Assembly: GCF_019794555.1 (NCBI RefSeq)
Contig: NZ_JAIMEP010000003.1
Location: 62,001-126,000, forward strand
DNA from: Streptococcus suis
GTDB lineage: Bacteria; Bacillota; Bacilli; Lactobacillales; Streptococcaceae
Length of the DNA stretch: 64,000 nt
Direction: 5' to 3'
A model generated the notes under the pieces. The model worked only from the letters and a program-made list of their open reading frames with translations, ran no database searches and had not been told where the DNA came from. Each line of letters opens with the position of its first letter. Position 1 is the first letter of the stretch. Shown here one piece after another: positions 58,665 through 64,000 of this stretch. The position numbers and the translations under genes were made by a program.

Positions 58665-60524
58665 CTACGCTGGAATTTGTTTTACGAGTTTCTCAAACTT
58701 ATCAATATCGATTCCGTGGTATACAGATAGAAGTTGAGTGATATACTGCATTTTTTGGTCGGTTGGGTTAATGGTTCTACCAGCAATAGCAAAGAATTTT
58801 TCAAGATAGATTGTCGGAATTTTCAACCCTACAAAAAGTTTCAAGAGTGTCATTTCCTCATATGAGGTACCTTTGAATTGACGAAGTTTACCTAAGAAGT
58901 TCCGATGAAGATTGGTTTGAGCCATAAATTCTTGATTATCATACCCTCGATAGTCAATAATTTTACTAACTACTTCTTCAAAAGAAAGGCGGACATCATA
59001 CAAATAATCAACGATTCCAGCATTCTCAGTAATGATTTCCTTAATATAAACATTGAAATTATCAAGTGCGACTGCCTCTTCCCTAACATCTAGTACCTCA
59101 GCATTTTGATTGAAACCATTCAGAATGCGACCGTAATCAGCATCCGATAACTTGAAGAGTGTGTACTCATACTGAGTTGATAAGCCAGCATTAAAGTTTA
59201 GGTATTCATAACTAAATGCTAAGCAGCATTTGCTCACATCATTCAGCGCTTCTTCAGTTAATACCAAATGTCCGAACGGTCCAACTTCAACATAGCGAGA
59301 ATCGTTAAGACAGATAAATTTGTCTGCATAGACATATTCACCAGAGAGCAATAATTCGCTTAGCTCTTTATTAGTACTAGCTAAATTGATCAGTTCCGAA
59401 AAACCAATTGTAAAAGTCTGGTGTAGATAAATTTCTCCACTTGTCGAAGTGATATGACTAGGAACATAGGAGCCATCGATATAGTCATATGCGCTACTAT
59501 TATTTGAGAAACCGAGTTCTTCTAATCGTATCTTGGCGGACTGCCTAGAAGCATGATACGCAATAGCGACCTTATCAACGGCTTTGGCCAGAAGTGATAA
59601 CTCAGTCACATTACTAAAACCAAGATAACTGAATTCTCCCATGGTACTAATAACCATCTTCTCAACTGAGTTTTTCGGCATGAGAATTCTTGGTGCAATT
59701 CCCTTAGCTTGACATTCCATGGAGTACTCAGGATTATCGTTAACAAGATTAAGAGGTATCAGTTTTGGACTTCCATAATGGTTTGAGAGCATTCGTTTGA
59801 AAGCAAAATGTTGCCAGTGATACTCCCAATGCACACATTCATGCAAGATGGAATTATTCAACTCTCCAACTCGGTTAGGGTCAAGTAACTTGGCGTCGAC
59901 TATTAAGTCTCCGATTTCGGGGAAATAATCGAAAATTTCTCCTGTTTCTGGTTCAAAAGCTTTGACAGGTTCACTATCAAATTTGACCATAGCACGCTGC
60001 TGCTCATTTACCTCCGATATGTTCAGAAACACCACATTCAATCCCATTCGCTGAGCTAGTAACATTACATCAATTGTACTAACATTGTCAATAGTCATTG
60101 AAAATTCAGGATAGTACTTGGACAAAATATGACTCGCAGCAAGTTCGTACTCTCCACGATTCATGTAGGGAATTAAATCAAGTCGTTGTGTAAAGTGGTT
60201 TGCAAGTCCTTCTGGTGCTGATGTTCTAAAGTTCGTGACCTGTAAGTCGTCTACAACAAAGTAACCATCTAACCAGAATGAAATTCGTGTTGTATAAGTC
60301 AAACCCTCACTCAAGACCTTATACTTAACTACCGTACTGCACTCAGATATAAAACTCTCACGATCAGTCCAGTAGATAGTACAAAACTTGACTTGATAAA
60401 TTGAAATGTCAATGTCATTGATGAAAAACGGAACATCATGGAGTGCGTCAAGGTATTCACGAATCCAACTATTAATGAATCCAGTAACGCGGGGATTGTT
60501 ATTCAAATAGTGCTTAAAGTCCAA
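58665..60524 (-). CDS. Large IrrE/ImmA-type metallopeptidase, 619 aa
   Basis: Zinc motif HECVHWEYH at about 231-239 within an IrrE-type domain (about 150-290). Residues about 430-619 form a helical region of unknown kind; the N-terminal 150 residues are also unassigned. Much larger than the 128-aa ImmA in prophage 1. IrrE-family enzymes cleave repressors after signals. It could process the phage CI repressor or other regulators. Own terminator and a divergent start opposite the restriction locus suggest a separately regulated unit. Confidence 0.78.
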   Translation of the reverse strand: MDFKHYLNNNPRVTGFINSWIREYLDALHDVPFFINDIDISIYQVKFCTIYWTDRESFISECSTVVKYKVLSEGLTYTTRISFWLDGYFVVDDLQVTNFRTSAPEGLANHFTQRLDLIPYMNRGEYELAASHILSKYYPEFSMTIDNVSTIDVMLLAQRMGLNVVFLNISEVNEQQRAMVKFDSEPVKAFEPETGEIFDYFPEIGDLIVDAKLLDPNRVGELNNSILHECVHWEYHWQHFAFKRMLSNHYGSPKLIPLNLVNDNPEYSMECQAKGIAPRILMPKNSVEKMVISTMGEFSYLGFSNVTELSLLAKAVDKVAIAYHASRQSAKIRLEELGFSNNSSAYDYIDGSYVPSHITSTSGEIYLHQTFTIGFSELINLASTNKELSELLLSGEYVYADKFICLNDSRYVEVGPFGHLVLTEEALNDVSKCCLAFSYEYLNFNAGLSTQYEYTLFKLSDADYGRILNGFNQNAEVLDVREEAVALDNFNVYIKEIITENAGIVDYLYDVRLSFEEVVSKIIDYRGYDNQEFMAQTNLHRNFLGKLRQFKGTSYEEMTLLKLFVGLKIPTIYLEKFFAIAGRTINPTDQKMQYITQLLSVYHGIDIDKFEKLVKQIPA

Positions 60525-60749
60525 TGGCTCACCACTTATCTTTCTATAGTTAAATTTTTGATGCTATTTTCTTTGATTTCCTCGATGATATTATATCAGA
60601 TAAAGCAAAAAAATCAATAATTCACAAACTACTTACATCAATATCTTGTGGTCGAAATTAGAAAAAAAGACAACATATTGATTTCAGATTGACGTTTTTC
60701 TTATAGAACAATGTCTATATTTTTAGGTGTGTCAAAATAAAGAAAATGA

Positions 60750-60755
60750 TATAAT
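60750..60755 (+). promoter_or_regulatory. Candidate -10 for restriction locus
   Basis: TATAAT 32 nt before the ATG at 60787; -35 not clear. Confidence 0.4.
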
Positions 60756-60786
60756 TATTTTGTAATCATATAGGAAGGAACTAAAT

Positions 60787-61360
60787 ATGAAGCAAATAAA
60801 TCATACTTATTTAAAGTTAGAGAATTTCAAAGGTTTGCCCTTTGATCATAATACATTAATCAAATCAGTTGATCACTTATACCAAATTCTAGATACGATT
60901 GATAATACATTAGTAAGCTCTAACTCTGACAGATTATCTACATTAGTTGAAAAAGCAAATTTATCATCTATTGTAGGTAATATCTTAGGAGCTGGGTTCG
61001 CCATTAACAGTAAGGGAAAATACTATCAAAATGGACCACATACATATCCTGATTTAATTAATAAATCAGACAAAGAACAGAATATAGAAATCAAAGTTGC
61101 TTTACAAAAAAAATTATCCCAAAGGTCATCTCCCTAAAAAAGGAAATTATCTTACTTTCCGTTATATATTAGATAGCAAAGGTTCGATTACAATTTGGGA
61201 GATAAAATATGGCTTCTTAAATGAGAATTCCTTCAATATAAGCAATACTGAAGGGGACTCAGGTAAAACTGCAGTAATTTCTGCAAATAGCTTTAATAAT
61301 ATGACATTACTGTATTTAGATAATACAGTCAACCCATACACTAGATATCCTGGAGCATAA
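60787..61360 (+). pseudogene. Restriction endonuclease subunit R1, frameshifted at A8
   Basis: The first frame (to 61137) reads to IEIKVALQ, then an A8 run at 61106-61113; the second frame, reaching 61360, continues with NYPKGHLPKKGNYLTFRYIL. With A7 the two join into one protein of about 190 residues with YPDLI...IEIK, a PD-(D/E)xK core. As written the gene is broken or phase-variable. AGGAAGG precedes the ATG. Confidence 0.7.
61106..61113 (+). other. Homopolymer A8 at the frameshift
   Basis: Eight A in the region coding for Gln-Lys-Lys; loss of one A restores the frame. Could slip during replication or transcription, or be a sequencing error. Confidence 0.8.
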
Positions 61361-61362
61361 AT

Positions 61363-62136
61363 ATGACTAGATATATTTTAAATAACGATAACCAAGTAAC
61401 AATAAATGATGAACAGATTATTTCTAATGAACAATTACTATCTGCAGTCGAATTCGCTAACGAGGCACTTATTTCTCTTGATGCACAGACAAGGGAATTT
61501 GAAATAAATATTTTTGAAGTTATGGGGATGAGAAATCTCAGCGGTGTCGTTGGTGAATATTTTGGGAAGAGTCTTCAAAAATTCTCTGATCAAAATCTAC
61601 ATTCAAATCTTCATCAAGACGGCTACCCTGACTTACTATTAACTAACAGTCCAGATAAATTAGATTACTTCCGCTCCCTATATACCGAATCAGATGGGAA
61701 AAAATATCCGCGTGAAAAATCGTTATTCAGCCCCTATAAATTTGGCGGCGTTGAAGTCAAAGCAACTTGTGGTTCTACTCCATCAGCTAAAAAAATTCCT
61801 AAACCACTAATCGGGGAACAACGAATTGATTTACTCAACTCATTCGATTGGAAAGCTCATCATAGAGATACTAATAATTTAATTGGAATTTTATGGGATT
61901 TTATCAATGAGGTCCCTACTATTATAGCTGTTTTTTATAGTAATCAGCTTTCTCAAGACGATTGGGGTAAAATTGTACAACCTAAAACTAATGGTGGTAG
62001 AACAACTAGTGTCTCTATTATGAATTCCGTAGGAGTTAAGAAAATGTGCACCAGTTGGATTGCTGTCATTGACGATGAGAAATACATAGAAAAACTTGCG
62101 GCAAAAAAATGGATTGGTTATAACATCTCCAAATAA
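61363..62136 (+). CDS. Restriction endonuclease subunit R2
   Basis: 257 residues, 2 nt after the R1 stop. MRNLSGVVGEYFGKSL is similar to NLSSIVGNILGAGF in R1, and DGYPDLLL...GGVEVKATCG gives the PD-(D/E)xK core (Asp, Glu, Lys). R1 and R2 appear to be paralogues of one fold. Probably the nuclease, or one subunit of a two-subunit nuclease, paired with the methyltransferase to its right. Confidence 0.7.
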   Translation: MTRYILNNDNQVTINDEQIISNEQLLSAVEFANEALISLDAQTREFEINIFEVMGMRNLSGVVGEYFGKSLQKFSDQNLHSNLHQDGYPDLLLTNSPDKLDYFRSLYTESDGKKYPREKSLFSPYKFGGVEVKATCGSTPSAKKIPKPLIGEQRIDLLNSFDWKAHHRDTNNLIGILWDFINEVPTIIAVFYSNQLSQDDWGKIVQPKTNGGRTTSVSIMNSVGVKKMCTSWIAVIDDEKYIEKLAAKKWIGYNISK

Positions 62137-62160
62137 TTGATGAATAGTTTTCTAGAAATC

Positions 62161-62185
62161 AAAAAGGGCTTATATAGCCCTTTTT
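62161..62185. terminator. Bidirectional terminator between R2 and methyltransferase
   Basis: AAAAAGGGCT, TATAT loop, AGCCC and five T. Confidence 0.85.
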
Positions 62186-62194
62186 ACATTGTTA

Positions 62195-63472
62195 TTAATT
62201 CTCAATTTTAAGTATATTTTTCACAATAATATCAATAATGTGAGGGGGGACACTTTCTCCAATCGAATCCCGAATCAAGCCATCCTTTACTGGTTTATTA
62301 TCTACTTCAAAAGCATAGTCATAATCTGAAATAGTCTGTAGTTTCATTGCTTCCCATAATGATAATACTCGTGTTTGTGTAGGATGAACTTTATTATCAG
62401 AAGACACATATTGGAAATTTTGAGTAATTGTACTTGCTGGCTCATCCCAATACATCCTCTTATAGGCACTAACAAAGCCTTTCATCAGCCTCTTCTCACC
62501 ACTTTTTTTATCTTCTACATATGGTCTTGGTAGAAGTTCTCCACATTTCTGACAATATAATGGTGTATCAGTTCTTGCCTTATTTATTCCTTCAGTATTA
62601 TGCTTCGAACCATGTAAGTTATTTTCTTGATATAAGCATTCAGGATTAATACACTGATTGTTGAAAGCTGTTTTACCTTCTGGTGTATTATCTAACCAAA
62701 ATAATTTCTTCTCATCTAAGATTGGAACCTTATGAAGTGGGTTCTCTTTAGATATATTTTTCCCCTTTTCTGCTCTTAGAGAAGGTAATTCCCAGATTAT
62801 ATCTCTTAGAGTAAGCCATTTACTTGTTAAAAGGTCTCCTTCTCTAGAATGTGTTGGTTCTGGTAAAAAAGTCTTATTTGAAGTAAAATATTTGCTTCCT
62901 TTTACTGTCCTGGAAAAAACTGTCAATAATCTTACTCTATTCTGAGGGACACCATAATCAGCCACATTAATTACTTGAGGCTCACCCACATAGTCATCTC
63001 CTAGTTCCTGATGAATATAATCAATAATATTTATTAGATTATCATTTTCATCATAAATAAGGGTATTTACCATGTTTGAAACATTTTCAAAAATAATCCA
63101 CTCCGGCAGTAATTTCTTAATAATATGGATAGCAGGAATAATTAAACGATTTCTTTCATCATATTTAGGCCTCAATCCTTTCCTATAATCGTTCAACATT
63201 TTCCCCATACCATTAGAAGACATTCCCTGACAGGGAGGGGTGGCCAAAATAATAAAAGGACTCTCTTCGAAATTTTTACGATAATAATCAACTATATCAT
63301 CTTCTAGTTCCCAAATATCTCCATTAAACACTTTTGCACCAGGATTATTGGCTTGGAACAATTCTGCTCTCTCACTTAAAAGCTCGCACGCTACAACAGT
63401 ATTAATACCATTTGCATGTAAACCTAAATCACCGATACCAGAAGAAGAAAATAAACTAACTGCATTTTTCAT
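62195..63472 (-). CDS. Restriction-modification DNA (cytosine-5) methyltransferase
   Basis: 425 residues. FSSSGIGD (motif I variant), PCQ at 80-82, ENVSNM, QNRVRLL, a CINPEC...YCQKC four-cysteine zinc insert (about 270-330) in the target-recognition region and final ESVPPHI. Unlike the two orphan phage methylases in sequence. Converges on the restriction genes with a shared terminator. Protects the lysogen DNA from R1/R2. Confidence 0.88.
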   Translation of the reverse strand: MKNAVSLFSSSGIGDLGLHANGINTVVACELLSERAELFQANNPGAKVFNGDIWELEDDIVDYYRKNFEESPFIILATPPCQGMSSNGMGKMLNDYRKGLRPKYDERNRLIIPAIHIIKKLLPEWIIFENVSNMVNTLIYDENDNLINIIDYIHQELGDDYVGEPQVINVADYGVPQNRVRLLTVFSRTVKGSKYFTSNKTFLPEPTHSREGDLLTSKWLTLRDIIWELPSLRAEKGKNISKENPLHKVPILDEKKLFWLDNTPEGKTAFNNQCINPECLYQENNLHGSKHNTEGINKARTDTPLYCQKCGELLPRPYVEDKKSGEKRLMKGFVSAYKRMYWDEPASTITQNFQYVSSDNKVHPTQTRVLSLWEAMKLQTISDYDYAFEVDNKPVKDGLIRDSIGESVPPHIIDIIVKNILKIEN

Positions 63473-63557
63473 CTCTTTTAACTACCCTTTCTATACCTTA
63501 GTGTATCTTAACTTATATTTAAAGAATTATCAACTTTATTTGTCCCTAGTAAAATTA

Positions 63558-63586
63558 TTGATACAAAAAATAAAATTTGTTATAAT
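63558..63586 (+). promoter_or_regulatory. CI repressor promoter
   Basis: TTGATA at 63558-63563, 17-nt spacer, TATAAT at 63581-63586. Confidence 0.8.
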
Positions 63587-63589
63587 TTA

Positions 63590-63607
63590 GTTGTTTTATA
63601 AAACAAC
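63590..63607. promoter_or_regulatory. 18-bp palindromic operator before CI
   Basis: GTTGTTTTATAAAACAAC, perfect dyad just downstream of the -10. Probably bound by the CI repressor itself. Confidence 0.7.
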
Positions 63608-63623
63608 TTAGGAGTATTATACC

Positions 63624-64000
63624 ATGTTTTCTGGATTACGTCTCAAACAAAGAAGAGTGAATCAAAACTTATCTCAGGTCGAAATCGCAAACATACTCGA
63701 AATTAATCGTTCATCATACAATAGCTGGGAATCTGGTAGAGCTAAACCCAATCAAAAAAATCTCATTGCTCTCGCTGCTATCCTTGATGTTCCTGTGACT
63801 TACTTCGAATCTGAGTACAACATTGTCAACAACTTCCTACAGCTCAACGACTTCAACAAAGTTCTAGCCGAGGAATATATGGAGGACTTACTTCAAACTC
63901 AGCGTGAGGTTGAGCGTAAGGTCGTTCAGCTTTTTCCTATCGAGGTGTTGGACGATATTTCGTTATCTGCTGGTCCTGGACAAAGTTTTGCGGACGAATA
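63624..64000 (+). CDS. CI-type repressor (Xre HTH), cut by window end
   Basis: 125 residues visible. HTH at about 15-40 (LSQVEIANILEINRSSYNSWESG), then the PIEVLDDISLSAGPGQSFADE segment that begins LexA/S24-type peptidase domains in phage repressors. The remainder lies beyond the window. Would hold prophage 2 silent and could self-cleave with RecA after DNA damage. Confidence 0.82.
   Translation, partial: MFSGLRLKQRRVNQNLSQVEIANILEINRSSYNSWESGRAKPNQKNLIALAAILDVPVTYFESEYNIVNNFLQLNDFNKVLAEEYMEDLLQTQREVERKVVQLFPIEVLDDISLSAGPGQSFADE

Larger units (their letters stand above)
18841..64000. mobile_element. Prophage 2 in comEC (continues right of window)
   Basis: At least 45 kb: serine recombinases at the left end, HK97-type head genes, siphovirus tail, lysis, terminase, replication operons, several methyltransferases and a restriction locus, and a CI repressor at the right edge. 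The order from lysis (left) to replication to immunity (right) matches a circularly permuted lambdoid genome opened between lysis and immunity. Confidence 0.92.

Noticed and set aside
60787..61137. Programmed -1 frameshift at A8 in R1
   Set aside because: Restoring the frame needs +1 reading or loss of one A, so a -1 slippery site does not fit.

Overview
This window looks like a low-GC Streptococcus chromosome, most likely Streptococcus suis or a close relative. The evidence is the order rplS, sodA, holA, comEC, strong AGGAGG ribosome sites, and streptococcal-type prophage genes. Species assignment is an inference from gene content; no database search was possible. Only about 7.4 kb (11.36-18.84 kb) is ordinary chromosome. 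It is squeezed between two prophages that both run off the window.

Region 1 (1-11.36 kb) is the early/lysogeny end of a siphophage-type prophage integrated in the 3' end of a tRNA-Arg(CCU) gene. From right to left it holds a tyrosine integrase, a membrane protein, an ImmA-like metallopeptidase, a CI-type repressor, a switch region with two promoters facing each other, a Cro-like regulator, an AntA/KilAC antirepressor, a tightly overlapping run of small early genes with a DnaD-like replication protein, a C5 cytosine methyltransferase, DUF1642 and YopX-type proteins, a MazEF toxin-antitoxin pair on the opposite strand, and a lipoprotein cut by the window edge.

Region 2 (11.36-18.84 kb) is chromosomal: tRNA-Arg, a TIM-barrel protein, a heterodimeric ABC exporter pair with one degenerate ATP site, rplS with its leader, sodA, holA, and the 3' part of comEC.

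Region 3 (18.84-64.0 kb, unfinished) is a large prophage that splits comEC, the DNA-uptake channel gene. Next to the junction are a membrane protein gene with a probably leaderless promoter and two tandem serine recombinases. Leftward transcription covers lysis (endolysin, holin), tail (antireceptor, Dit, tape measure, G/GT frameshift pair, major tail protein), head (connectors, HK97 capsid, ClpP protease, portal), terminase, an adenine methyltransferase interrupted by an intein, a C5 methyltransferase, HNH nuclease, S-adenosylmethionine synthetase, SNF2 helicase, VRR-NUC and a primase-helicase. A rightward operon carries DUF2800, DUF2815 and a family A DNA polymerase. The right end holds a sigma-like protein, a very large IrrE-type metallopeptidase, a restriction-modification locus with a homopolymer frameshift, and the start of the CI repressor.

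The most interesting signals are two repeated regulatory elements in the second prophage. Element B (AAATGACTGGATA, N10, TTAGAGTTAATAT; five copies with rigid spacing) has promoter geometry. It sits in front of the recombinase operon and small gene cassettes inserted among late genes, most of which end in their own terminator. Element A (42 nt: CGGAA half, fixed gap, then CTACCTAATAAGGTAG running into the Shine-Dalgarno; four copies) sits in front of the excision/recombinase gene set and on both sides of the divergent replication promoters. Five perfectly phased 11-bp repeats lie upstream of the likely late promoter region. Together these suggest a phage-specific regulatory network with autonomous accessory cassettes.
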